Shown piece after piece: positions 1 through 5,848 of a DNA stretch of 6,183 bases; the stretch's first letter is position 1, and the number at the start of each line of letters is the position of its first letter. Made by a program: the position numbers and the translations under genes. The notes below the pieces were generated by a model. That model saw only the letters and a list, made by a program, of their open reading frames with translations. It did not search any database and was not told the DNA's origin. Source of the DNA: Chryseobacterium gleum (lineage in GTDB: Bacteria; Bacteroidota; Bacteroidia; Flavobacteriales_D; Crocinitomicaceae). The stretch covers positions 1 to 6,183 of the forward strand of contig CALPSU020000160.1 in the NCBI GenBank assembly GCA_943326315.2, given 5' to 3'.

Positions 1-58
1 TCGAAGGTTGCCCAACAGATTTACAGTCTGCCCTCGTTAGCCACTTGAGTATCTCCCC
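1..58 (-). tRNA. tRNA-Tyr (GUA), 3' part cut by window edge
   Basis: Read on the minus strand, the gene begins at 58 with acceptor strand GGGGAGA and U8-A9, followed by a D arm closed by CTC/GAG. The anticodon arm has loop CTGTAAA, which puts GTA at positions 34-36 and decodes Tyr codons UAU and UAC. The bases after the anticodon stem begin the long variable arm expected of a class II tRNA such as tRNA-Tyr. The T arm and the 3' acceptor strand lie beyond base 1. Only 9 nt separate it from the upstream tRNA-Thr, so the two are very probably cut from one precursor. In many Bacteroidota this tRNA cluster continues to tRNA-Gly, tRNA-Thr and tuf, which would lie outside the window. Confidence 0.93.
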
Positions 59-67
59 AACAAATTG

Positions 68-141
68 AGCCGATGGAGGGACTCGAACCCCCGACCTGCT
101 GATTACAAATCAGCTGCTCTAGCCAGCTGAGCTACATCGGC
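68..141 (-). tRNA. tRNA-Thr (UGU)
   Basis: This is a complete 74-nt cloverleaf on the minus strand. Acceptor strands GCCGATG (141-135) and CATCGGC (75-69) pair over all 7 bp, and the discriminator base is U at 68. The anticodon stem GCTGA/TCAGC closes the 7-nt loop TTTGTAA, giving anticodon TGT (reads ACA and related Thr codons). The T arm carries the usual GGTTCGAGTCC core. The 3' CCA is not encoded (the next bases read CAA), so it must be added after transcription. It is the first gene of a tRNA operon, about 60 nt downstream of a consensus promoter and 9 nt before tRNA-Tyr. Confidence 0.97.
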
Positions 142-201
142 ACTATTGAATATTTTCAGTAATTAAAAGAACTTTATTAATGTGTTTCCCGTTTGGGTGT
201 G

Positions 202-232
202 CAAATCTACGAATAACATTTTAATATACAAG
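202..232 (-). promoter_or_regulatory. Bacteroidota-type promoter of the tRNA operon
   Basis: On the minus strand the sequence reads CTTG (232-229), a 19-nt spacer, then TAGATTTG (209-202). This is an exact match to the primary sigma factor consensus of Bacteroidota, TTG-N17-23-TAnnTTTG. Transcription should begin near 195-198, leaving a leader of about 55 nt before tRNA-Thr that would be trimmed by RNase P. The -33 element overlaps the base of the hairpin at 230-276. The rest of the gene-free stretch 142-201 shows nothing else that I recognise. Confidence 0.8.
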
Positions 233-276
233 TGATTTTTTAGTTTTTTTTTAAACTAAAATTAAAAAAATCACTT
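230..276 (-). terminator. Nested hairpin at the end of the hpf transcript, probable terminator
   Basis: AAGTGATTTTTT (230-241) is perfectly complementary to AAAAAATCACTT (265-276). Inside it a second short stem, AGTTT (242-246) with AAACT (253-257), closes a T6 loop. The hairpin starts 32 nt after the hpf stop codon and is well placed to end the rpsU/xer/hpf transcript. In the minus direction the stem is followed by GTATATTAAAAT rather than a clean U-run, so intrinsic termination is plausible but not textbook. It might act in both directions or mainly stabilise the mRNA 3' end. Confidence 0.5.
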
Positions 277-307
277 TAAAAGAAATATATTCCTGATAAT
301 TAATTAA

Positions 308-595
308 TTACTTCTCTTTGTGCTTATTTACCTGCTTACGCAAAGCTTCTACAGCTAAGTCTGCTGCCTCCTCAAAACTTTTACATTGTTTTTTAGCAAA
401 CAACTCTTTACCAGGTATTAATAACTTCACTTCTGCAATCTTATTTTCACCATCTTGACTTTTATCAAGTCTAAGATAAACTTCGCTAGCAATAATATTA
501 TCAAAAAACAAATCTAATTTTCCTACTTTTTCATTTACAAATTCGATCAATTTTTTGTCTGCTGTGAAATGAACTGAGTGTACTTGAATATCCAT
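308..595 (-). CDS. raiA: Short-form ribosome hibernation promoting factor (HPF/RaiA family)
   Basis: This 95-residue protein belongs to the HPF/RaiA (YfiA) family. Family members bind the 30S decoding region, block tRNA and mRNA sites, and stabilise idle 70S or 100S ribosomes in stationary phase or stress. The start MDIQVHSVHFTADKKL and the pattern of strand, helix, three strands (around residues 37-42 and 52-60) and helix (73-91) fit the family, and the C-terminus is basic (KQVNKHKEK). There is no long-form C-terminal dimerisation domain, and the length matches E. coli HPF. I chose the ATG at 595 because it aligns with the family N-terminus. An upstream in-frame ATG at 616 would add seven residues (MGIKKDN) and overlap the xer gene. 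The ATG at 595 lies one base after the xer stop (TAA-C-ATG), so translation is probably coupled. No Shine-Dalgarno is visible, only an A-rich stretch. raiA and hpf are both used as names. Confidence 0.92.
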   Translation of the reverse strand: MDIQVHSVHFTADKKLIEFVNEKVGKLDLFFDNIIASEVYLRLDKSQDGENKIAEVKLLIPGKELFAKKQCKSFEEAADLAVEALRKQVNKHKEK

Positions 596-596
596 G

Positions 597-1487
597 TTAT
601 CTTTTTTTATGCCCACGAGGATGAGCTTGTGAATAAATATTTGTCAACTGTGTAAACGAATTATGAGTGTATACCTGAGTAGCAGTTAAGCTAGCATGTC
701 CTAATAAATTCTTTAAAGTTTCTAAGCCTGCTCCATTATTTAACATATGTGTCGCAAAAGTGTGCCTTAAAACATGAGGGCTGCACTTATCTAAATTCGT
801 TACATGACCAAGGTAGGAATTAATTATTCTATACACAAGCTTTGGATAAATATTTTTACCTGATTCTAAAACAAATAAAAATTCATTCTTTCTACCTTTT
901 AAATTGTTGCTGAGTATATATTCATTAATCAAATTATACAAATTTAAACTTATAGGTATTATCCTTTCTTTATTTCTTTTACCTAAAACCTTAATGAAAT
1001 CAATGCTTATGTATTCAATTTTCAGGTAAATGAGTTCGCTTAATCTTATTCCAGTCTGATAAAACAATTCAATGATTAGTCTATTTCTTTTAGAGTTTTT
1101 AACGTCATTATAGATTTCATCCATTTTCGAAATACTCAAATCAGAAACTCTTGCAAAACCAGGTAATTTTTTATCACTTTTAGGTCCTTGAATTTTTTGA
1201 ATTGGGTTAGTAGTTATAAATTCATTTTTTATAAGCCAATTAAAAAATGTTCTTAATGAAGACAGCTTCCTATTTACTGATCTTTTTGAATACTCTTTAC
1301 TTAATAATTCGATTACCCAACCCCTAATGTCATGCTTGCTTATTTCCCTTAAAATTTCTTCTGAACTTACATTTGAAAACTCTAAAAATTGATTAATATC
1401 AACCCTGTAAGCTGAACAAGTATGTTCTGAAAATCTTTTCTCGGTTTGGAGATAGTTAAAAAAGTTGTGTAAAAAAAAAGGAGCCAT
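597..1487 (-). CDS. xerC: Tyrosine recombinase, XerC/XerD type
   Basis: This 296-residue protein is of normal XerC/XerD length. An N-terminal core-binding domain (about residues 5-88, with EKRFSEHTCSAYRVDI typical of Xer proteins) is followed by a catalytic domain (about 110-290). The full active-site set is visible: Arg148 (TGIRLSEL), Lys170 (VLGKRNKER), His238 and Arg241 (SPHVLRHTFATHML), His264 (LLGHAS) and nucleophile Tyr273 (QVYTH). Known relatives act as a XerC-XerD heterotetramer at dif, with FtsK, to resolve chromosome dimers. The place between rpsU and hpf is a conserved Bacteroidota location, so this is a housekeeping recombinase rather than a phage or integron integrase. Sequence alone does not separate XerC from XerD, and the name follows the locus. 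The start is unusual: the only ATG lies in the loop of the rpsU terminator, and the terminator T9 run encodes Phe-Phe-Leu at residues 4-6. The likely minimal domain begins around LHNFFNYL, so the first residues may be dispensable. Confidence 0.92.
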   Translation of the reverse strand: MAPFFLHNFFNYLQTEKRFSEHTCSAYRVDINQFLEFSNVSSEEILREISKHDIRGWVIELLSKEYSKRSVNRKLSSLRTFFNWLIKNEFITTNPIQKIQGPKSDKKLPGFARVSDLSISKMDEIYNDVKNSKRNRLIIELFYQTGIRLSELIYLKIEYISIDFIKVLGKRNKERIIPISLNLYNLINEYILSNNLKGRKNEFLFVLESGKNIYPKLVYRIINSYLGHVTNLDKCSPHVLRHTFATHMLNNGAGLETLKNLLGHASLTATQVYTHNSFTQLTNIYSQAHPRGHKKR

Positions 1488-1497
1488 AGGCTCCTTT
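1471..1497 (-). terminator. Rho-independent terminator of rpsU, overlapping the xerC start
   Basis: On the minus strand AAAGGAGCC (1497-1489) and GGCTCCTTT (1485-1477) form a perfect 9-bp stem around the 3-nt loop TAT. The T-run of the right arm continues to nine T in total (1479-1471). This is the clearest intrinsic terminator in the window and lies 30 nt after the rpsU stop. The ATG of the downstream recombinase occupies 1487-1485: its A and T are in the loop and its G closes the stem. Transcripts that read through would carry the start codon inside the hairpin. Confidence 0.88.
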
Positions 1498-1527
1498 ACG
1501 AAATTTTAATAAATATGTTTCGAATTC

Positions 1528-1719
1528 TTATAAAGAAGCTGAAATCATTTTTTCACGATATACAGCACGAATATTGTCTTGACGTTTCGTAACAGAAGGC
1601 TTAGTGAATTCTTTACGATTTCTTAATTCTTTCATAGCTTTTGTTTTATCAAATTTCTTTTTGAATTTTTTAAGAGCTCTTTCGATGTTTTCCCCTTCTT
1701 TTACCGGAATAATTAACAT
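1528..1719 (-). CDS. rpsU: 30S ribosomal protein bS21
   Basis: This 63-residue, strongly basic protein begins MLIIPVKEGENIERALKKFKKKF, the characteristic bS21 N-terminus of Bacteroidota, and has the KPSV segment mid-protein. bS21 sits on the 30S platform near the 3' end of 16S rRNA. In studied Bacteroidota ribosomes (Flavobacterium johnsoniae) it helps sequester the anti-Shine-Dalgarno tail, which explains why most of their genes lack Shine-Dalgarno sequences. The gene has its own consensus promoter 42-70 nt upstream, a predicted leader of about 35-38 nt and a strong terminator 30 nt downstream, so it can be transcribed as a single gene. The A/T-rich leader immediately before ATG (ending AAATACAATAATATG) contains no GGAGG-like motif. 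This differs from flavobacterial rpsU, where a strong Shine-Dalgarno has been linked to autoregulation. Confidence 0.95.
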   Translation of the reverse strand: MLIIPVKEGENIERALKKFKKKFDKTKAMKELRNRKEFTKPSVTKRQDNIRAVYREKMISASL

Positions 1720-1760
1720 ATTATTGTATTTTTTAATTTTAAATTTTCAACTTTGGATAA

Positions 1761-1789
1761 CAAAGATACTGTTTTTTTTTTATTAACAA
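1761..1789 (-). promoter_or_regulatory. Bacteroidota-type promoter of rpsU
   Basis: On the minus strand TTG (1789-1787), an 18-nt spacer and TATCTTTG (1768-1761) match the TTG-N17-23-TAnnTTTG consensus exactly. Predicted transcription starts lie near 1754-1757, about 35-38 nt before the rpsU ATG. The spacer contains a run of ten identical bases (1772-1781; T on plus, A on minus), which could change length by slippage. The -33 element begins only 3 nt after the acyl-CoA dehydrogenase stop and overlaps the base of the hairpin at 1788-1823. Confidence 0.8.
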
Positions 1790-1823
1790 TAGTTATTTCA
1801 AAATTTCTCTTGAAATAACTATT
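1788..1823 (-). terminator. Hairpin spanning the acyl-CoA dehydrogenase stop codon, possible terminator
   Basis: AATAGTTATTTCAA (1788-1801) is perfectly complementary to TTGAAATAACTATT (1810-1823), giving a 14-bp stem with an 8-nt loop. The upstream arm lies in the last codons of the dehydrogenase gene, and the stop codon (1795-1793) is in the downstream arm. A run of six T (1822-1827) follows the hairpin in the plus direction. In the minus direction only GTTAATAAAA follows, so intrinsic termination of the dehydrogenase transcript is uncertain. A role in mRNA stability or in both directions is possible. Confidence 0.45.
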
Positions 1824-2932
1824 TTTTGAATTTCAGATGTTCCTTCTCCTATTGTACAAAGTTTTGCATCTCTATAAAACTTCTCAACTGGAAAGTCTTT
1901 TGTATAACCATATCCGCCGAAAATCTGTACCGCTTCATTAGCGACTTCACAAGCAATTTCAGATGCATACAGTTTTGCAATTGCAGATTCTCTAGTTAAT
2001 TTTTTACCTGAATTTTTTAAAAATGCAGCTTGATTTAATAATAATTCTGCAGCCTCAACTTTAGTTGCCATATCCGCTAATTTAAAGCCGATTGCCTGGA
2101 AATGTGCGATAGGTTTTCCAAATTGTTCTCTTTCTTTTGCATATTTCACGGATGCTTCGAATGCGCCTTTAGCAATACCTAAAGCCAATGCACCTATTGA
2201 TATTCTTCCTCCATCCAATATTTTCATTGATTGAACAAAACCATCTCCTTCTTTACCTATTAAATTTTCAGATGGAATTCTACAATTTTCAAAAATCAAT
2301 TCCGCAGTTTCTGAAGCACGCATTCCTAATTTATTTTCTTTTTTTCCTGCAGAAAAACCAGGAGTTCCCTTTTCAATAATAAAAGCAGACATTCCATGTG
2401 AATCTCCTTTATTTCCAGTTCTTGCTATAACAACTGCTACATCTCCAGATTTACCGTGCGTAATAAAATTTTTAGAGCCATTCAATACCCAAAAATCTCC
2501 ATCCTTAACTGCTGTAGTATTCATACCACCTGCATCTGACCCAGTGCCGGTTTCAGTTAATCCCCATGCCCCAATCCATTCAGCAGTAGCTAATTTTGGT
2601 AAGTATTTTCTTTTTTGATCTTCACTTCCGTGATAGTATATATGACCAGTACAAAGAGAGTTATGTGCAGCTACCGAAAGGCCTATAGAACCACAAACTT
2701 TCGCAATTTCAGAAATAACAGTTATGTATTCTAAATAACCAAAACCAGATCCGCCATATTCTTCAGGAACAAATACACCCATTAAACCTAGTTCTCCTAA
2801 TTTTTTAAAAACATGAACAGGGAATTCTTGAGTCTCATCCCAATCCATCATGTAAGGTTTAATCTCTTTTTCAGCAAAATCACGCACCATTTGCGCAATC
2901 ATAATTTGGTTTTCATTTTGATCAAAGTTCAT
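1793..2932 (-). CDS. Acyl-CoA dehydrogenase (short/medium-chain type)
   Basis: This 379-residue protein is a full-length FAD-dependent acyl-CoA dehydrogenase. The family oxidises acyl-CoA to trans-2-enoyl-CoA and passes electrons to electron-transfer flavoprotein in fatty-acid or branched-chain amino-acid breakdown. The order is an N-terminal helical domain (about 1-120), a beta middle domain with the first signature GLTETGTGSDAGG (124-136), and a C-terminal helical domain (about 230-379). That last domain has the FAD/dimer segment REQFGKPIAHFQ and the second signature starting QIFGGYGY (336-343). The catalytic base is Glu363 in IGEGTSEIQ, the position used by short- and medium-chain enzymes, whereas isovaleryl-CoA and long-chain enzymes place it elsewhere. 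Chain-length preference cannot be read from sequence. No partner beta-oxidation or etf gene is adjacent. It follows apt by 31 nt with no clear promoter between them, so the two may be cotranscribed. Confidence 0.95.
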   Translation of the reverse strand: MNFDQNENQIMIAQMVRDFAEKEIKPYMMDWDETQEFPVHVFKKLGELGLMGVFVPEEYGGSGFGYLEYITVISEIAKVCGSIGLSVAAHNSLCTGHIYYHGSEDQKRKYLPKLATAEWIGAWGLTETGTGSDAGGMNTTAVKDGDFWVLNGSKNFITHGKSGDVAVVIARTGNKGDSHGMSAFIIEKGTPGFSAGKKENKLGMRASETAELIFENCRIPSENLIGKEGDGFVQSMKILDGGRISIGALALGIAKGAFEASVKYAKEREQFGKPIAHFQAIGFKLADMATKVEAAELLLNQAAFLKNSGKKLTRESAIAKLYASEIACEVANEAVQIFGGYGYTKDFPVEKFYRDAKLCTIGEGTSEIQKIVISREILK

Positions 2933-2963
2933 TTTATTCTGTTTTCTAGTAATTATAATTTAT

Positions 2964-3494
2964 TTAATAGCGTACTAAATTAATAATATTGTCTGAAAAA
3001 GTATGTAATTTTTCCTCACCGTTTAAAAAATCTAATGAAACTAAGAAATTAAAACCTACTACTTCTGCTCCACACTTATCAATCAAATTACCGGCTGCTT
3101 CTGCAGAGCCACCTGTCGCAAGTAAATCATCATGAATAAGAACACGCTGCCCTTTTAATAAAGCATCTGTATGAATTTCAATTGTAGCACTTCCGTACTC
3201 TAAATCATAATCGTGACTTATTTTATCATATGGTAATTTACCTTTTTTTCTAATTAATATAAAAGGAACTCCCAACCTCATAGCTAAAGGATATCCAAAT
3301 AAGAAACCTCGACTTTCAATTCCTGCAACTGCTTCAATGTTTTGATTTTTGTATGTATCATACAAGTGATCTAACATATCATTGGATAAAACTGAATCAA
3401 GCATTATCGGGGTGATGTCTTTAAAATTGATCCCTTCCTTAGGGAAATTAGGAACATTCCTAATTGCTTTATTTATTCTTTCTTCTAATTTCAT
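2964..3494 (-). CDS. apt: Adenine phosphoribosyltransferase
   Basis: This 176-residue cytosolic enzyme of purine salvage converts adenine and PRPP to AMP and pyrophosphate. Length and motifs are typical of bacterial Apt: the N-terminal FPKEGINFKDITP (17-29) contacting adenine, GIESRGF (58-64), the flexible catalytic loop RKKGKLP (82-88) and the PRPP-binding loop VLIHDDLLATGGS (118-130) with its two acidic residues. The ATG at 3494 gives the expected N-terminus MKLEERI. It lies one base after the stop codon of the upstream helix-hairpin-helix gene, yet an excellent promoter ends only 4 nt before the ATG. The gene can therefore be read both from the upstream operon and from its own start, the latter possibly as a leaderless mRNA. 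Confidence 0.96.
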   Translation of the reverse strand: MKLEERINKAIRNVPNFPKEGINFKDITPIMLDSVLSNDMLDHLYDTYKNQNIEAVAGIESRGFLFGYPLAMRLGVPFILIRKKGKLPYDKISHDYDLEYGSATIEIHTDALLKGQRVLIHDDLLATGGSAEAAGNLIDKCGAEVVGFNFLVSLDFLNGEEKLHTFSDNIINLVRY

Positions 3495-3495
3495 T

Positions 3496-4374
3496 TTACA
3501 AAGATAAATATGGTTTTAATTTCTCAAACAATTCTTCATTAATTAAAACGGATTCTTTAATTTCATTTAAGTTTTTAAATCCACTTTTTTGTTCTCTCAT
3601 TTTTAATATTGAATTTGCTATATTCCATCTTGTATAAGGATGAAGTCTTAAATCTTCCAATTTCACATTATTCAAATCTATTTTTATAATCTTGGTATTA
3701 TCAATAGAAATAAAATCTTTTATGATATCAAATTTTTCTTGGTCCATTTTCCAAACCTCTAATAATTGATTCTTATGATAAAATCCTCCTAATTCATTTC
3801 TTCTCTTTAAAATTTGCTTTGCATAAAATGGGCCGACTCCTTTAATAGATAATAACTGTTCTTCAGTTGCCGAGTTTAATTCTATTAATTCAATCGTTTT
3901 TTCTTCTTTCTTATATGTTTCGAATTGCTGAATTTTTTTTATTGGATAATAGGTGGAATCTTTAATTAAATCAAATAACTGATCTGAAATTACAAATATT
4001 TTTTTAAGATCATCATTTGAAATTAAACCTCTCTTTGAGAAATTCAAAACAACTTCGGCTTGTTTAATTGAAAGCCCTAATTTCATCCAATCTGATTTTG
4101 AATATGAATTAGGGTCAAATTTACTTATAGGCCGATTGTATACTCGTTTCTTTTTATCTTTAAAAGTATGAAATTCTTTTTTATGATAATTTCCTGACTT
4201 CCTATTTTCATATTCCCATTTTTTAGAAGGAAACGAATTAAGTGAAATTTTATCTTCACTTTTTAAACTAAAATATAATCTAGGTGAATAAATAAAAATT
4301 AATAGAATAAAACTTAAGATTATAATTGCCCTTCGATTTCTTTTTGATAGGTTTAAGTTGTTTTGGTTTTTCAT
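3496..4374 (-). CDS. Membrane-anchored helix-hairpin-helix (ComEA-like) protein
   Basis: This 292-residue protein has a short basic N-terminus, one membrane segment (about 16-34, AIIILSFILLIFIYSPRLYF) and a lysine-rich linker (about 38-85). Three helix-hairpin-helix units of about 55-60 residues follow. Unit 2 (164-224) is canonical, with ELNSATEEQLLSIKGVGPFYAKQIL and its GVGP hairpin. Unit 1 (87-140) has a degenerate hairpin around LGLSIKQA. Unit 3 (230-290) begins IDLNNVKLEDL and carries HPYTRWNIA. By orientation (positive residues before the membrane segment) the repeats should be outside the cytoplasm. ComEA-family HhH domains bind double-stranded DNA without sequence preference during natural transformation, but a DNA-uptake role here is inference from the domain, as no other competence gene is visible. 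The start codon overlaps the permease stop in ATGA (4374-4371), which indicates translational coupling to an otherwise unrelated gene. The last codons contain the apt promoter. Confidence 0.85.
   Translation of the reverse strand: MKNQNNLNLSKRNRRAIIILSFILLIFIYSPRLYFSLKSEDKISLNSFPSKKWEYENRKSGNYHKKEFHTFKDKKKRVYNRPISKFDPNSYSKSDWMKLGLSIKQAEVVLNFSKRGLISNDDLKKIFVISDQLFDLIKDSTYYPIKKIQQFETYKKEEKTIELIELNSATEEQLLSIKGVGPFYAKQILKRRNELGGFYHKNQLLEVWKMDQEKFDIIKDFISIDNTKIIKIDLNNVKLEDLRLHPYTRWNIANSILKMREQKSGFKNLNEIKESVLINEELFEKLKPYLSL
3499..3528 (-). promoter_or_regulatory. Bacteroidota-type promoter of apt, inside the upstream gene
   Basis: On the minus strand TTTG (3528-3525), an 18-nt spacer and TATCTTTG (3506-3499) match the Bacteroidota consensus exactly, and the -7 octamer is identical to that of rpsU. 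The whole element lies within the last codons of the helix-hairpin-helix gene; the -7 box overlaps the codons for its final Leu-Ser-Leu. With start sites typically 3-7 nt after the octamer, transcription would begin at or beside the apt ATG at 3494. Confidence 0.7.
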
Positions 4375-5825
4375 TTTTGACTTAAGCTTTTCTTTTTAGT
4401 TAAATGGTAAATCGGTATTCCTAATAAAACTATAATTAAACCTAAGCCTGTACTTTTTGTGTCATAAATTAGTAAATCTATACAAATTGCAAGTGTAATT
4501 AGTATATAAAGTGCAGGAATAATTGGATAACCAAATGCTTTGTATGGTCTTTCAGTATCAGGCTCTCTTTTTCTTAAAATAAATAATCCACCTATTGTTA
4601 GAATATAAAAAATGAGTGATGCAAAAGTTGAATATTTCAATAATTCACTATATTGCCCAGATAAACACAAAATACTTGCCCAAAGACATTGAAGCCATAA
4701 AGCAATTGAAGGAACTTGATTTGAATTTAAATTTTGTGCTTTTCTAAAAAACAAACCATCCATAGACATCGCATAAAAAAGTCGAGAACCTGACAAAATC
4801 AACCCATTATTACACCCAAAAGTTGAAATCATTATAAGTATTGCCATTATACTCGCTCCTAGACCTCCAAAAATGATTGATGCGGCCGCTGCTCCTACCC
4901 TATCGTTACTAGCAAATTTTATTCCTTGTCCAATCGCGTCTTGTGCAGATGTACTTCCTTCAATTGGTAATAATGTCAAGTAAGCTACATTTGCTAAAAT
5001 ATAAATAATTGTTACTATCAATGTTCCTAAAAATAAACTTCTAGGAATATTCTTTTTCGGGTCTTTTATTTCACCTGCAATAAACGTAACGTTATTCCAA
5101 GCATCAGAAGAAAATAATGAGTTTATAATTGTTGCACCCATCGCACCCATTAATGCGAATCCAGCAATTGGAACAATAGAAACTTCACCTGAAGGTAGAA
5201 TTGTAGTTTTTGTTGCTGCCCACATATTAGCAAAATTATGACTAAATGTATTTGTTTTAAGTCCCACTGCTAAACCTAAAATTATTAATGCAAAAAGTGC
5301 AAATAATTTAGCAGAAGTAAAAATTAATTGAATAATTCTGCCGTTTTGAACACCTTTGGTATTAATGAAAGTTAAAAAGATAATACTAAAAATTGCTAAT
5401 AACTGTGAGTATGTTATCGTTATAAAACTTTCATTTTTATATATAACATAATTTAATTCAGGGAAAAATACGGAAGTGTATTTTGCAAAAGCTACAGCTA
5501 CAGCAGCAATAACTCCTGTTTGAATCACCGTAAAAACCGTCCATCCATATAAAAAGGAGATCATTCTACCATATGCTCTTTGTATATAAACATATTGTCC
5601 TCCAGCATTAGGCATCATACTAGCTAATTCTCCATAACTTAATGCAGCAAAAATTGTAATTATCCCTGTAATTAACCAAAGAACAAGCATCCAGCCTGGA
5701 GATCCGATATCTCTCATCATTGCAGCAGTTACGATAAAAATACCGGAACCTATCATTGATCCCGCGACAATACTCGTTGCGTCTAATAAACCTAATGTTC
5801 TCTTTAATTCTAATTTTTCTGTCAT
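4371..5825 (-). CDS. APC-family amino-acid permease (LAT/SteT-like)
   Basis: This 484-residue integral membrane protein has about 12 hydrophobic segments spread through its length, as expected for the amino acid-polyamine-organocation superfamily. It has the substrate-binding TM1 motif GSMIGSGIF (22-30), the TM2-3 segment ALSYGELASMMPNAGGQYVY, and GEIKDPKKNIPRS (251-263) in the loop after TM6. A C-terminal RKREPDTERPYKAFGYPIIP region precedes the last two membrane segments. The overall pattern resembles LAT-type exchangers such as Bacillus SteT. The substrate cannot be assigned, and amino acids are the likely class. The gene follows the terminator of another APC permease, and no consensus promoter could be found in the 76-nt gap. 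Its stop overlaps the next start by 4 nt. Confidence 0.93.
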   Translation of the reverse strand: MTEKLELKRTLGLLDATSIVAGSMIGSGIFIVTAAMMRDIGSPGWMLVLWLITGIITIFAALSYGELASMMPNAGGQYVYIQRAYGRMISFLYGWTVFTVIQTGVIAAVAVAFAKYTSVFFPELNYVIYKNESFITITYSQLLAIFSIIFLTFINTKGVQNGRIIQLIFTSAKLFALFALIILGLAVGLKTNTFSHNFANMWAATKTTILPSGEVSIVPIAGFALMGAMGATIINSLFSSDAWNNVTFIAGEIKDPKKNIPRSLFLGTLIVTIIYILANVAYLTLLPIEGSTSAQDAIGQGIKFASNDRVGAAAASIIFGGLGASIMAILIMISTFGCNNGLILSGSRLFYAMSMDGLFFRKAQNLNSNQVPSIALWLQCLWASILCLSGQYSELLKYSTFASLIFYILTIGGLFILRKREPDTERPYKAFGYPIIPALYILITLAICIDLLIYDTKSTGLGLIIVLLGIPIYHLTKKKSLSQK

Positions 5826-5848
5826 TTTGATTTTTGAAGTTAGATTAA

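Noticed and set aside
142..201. Possible riboswitch or small RNA in the leader of the tRNA operon
   Set aside because: No conserved core or stable stem was found. The stretch is best read as the trimmed 5' leader of the tRNA precursor.
509..541. TTTG-N21-TAGATTTG promoter-like match inside the hibernation factor gene
   Set aside because: The spacer is long, the site is internal to a gene and no start follows. At this base composition I would expect several octamer matches per strand by chance in a window of this size.
596..616. In-frame upstream ATG giving the hibernation factor an extra MGIKKDN
   Set aside because: It would overlap the recombinase gene by 20 nt, and the family N-terminus aligns with the ATG at 595, which sits one base after the recombinase stop.
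597..1487. Tyrosine recombinase as a sign of a mobile element with tRNA attachment sites nearby
   Set aside because: The protein has Xer features and lies in the conserved rpsU-xer-hpf-tRNA order. No direct repeat of a tRNA 3' end, cargo genes or phage genes are seen.
1604..1786. Plus-strand open frame opposite rpsU
   Set aside because: It is the antisense shadow of a confident ribosomal protein gene and its promoter, low in complexity and with no recognisable family.
2188..2379. Plus-strand open frame inside the acyl-CoA dehydrogenase gene
   Set aside because: It is an antisense shadow of a well-conserved enzyme, Phe/Leu-rich as expected from the opposite strand of AT-rich coding DNA.
2951..2960. 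Palindrome AATTATAATT between apt and the dehydrogenase gene
   Set aside because: It is ten A/T bases with no G or C and no loop, so it is expected by chance and neither a terminator nor an operator can be supported.
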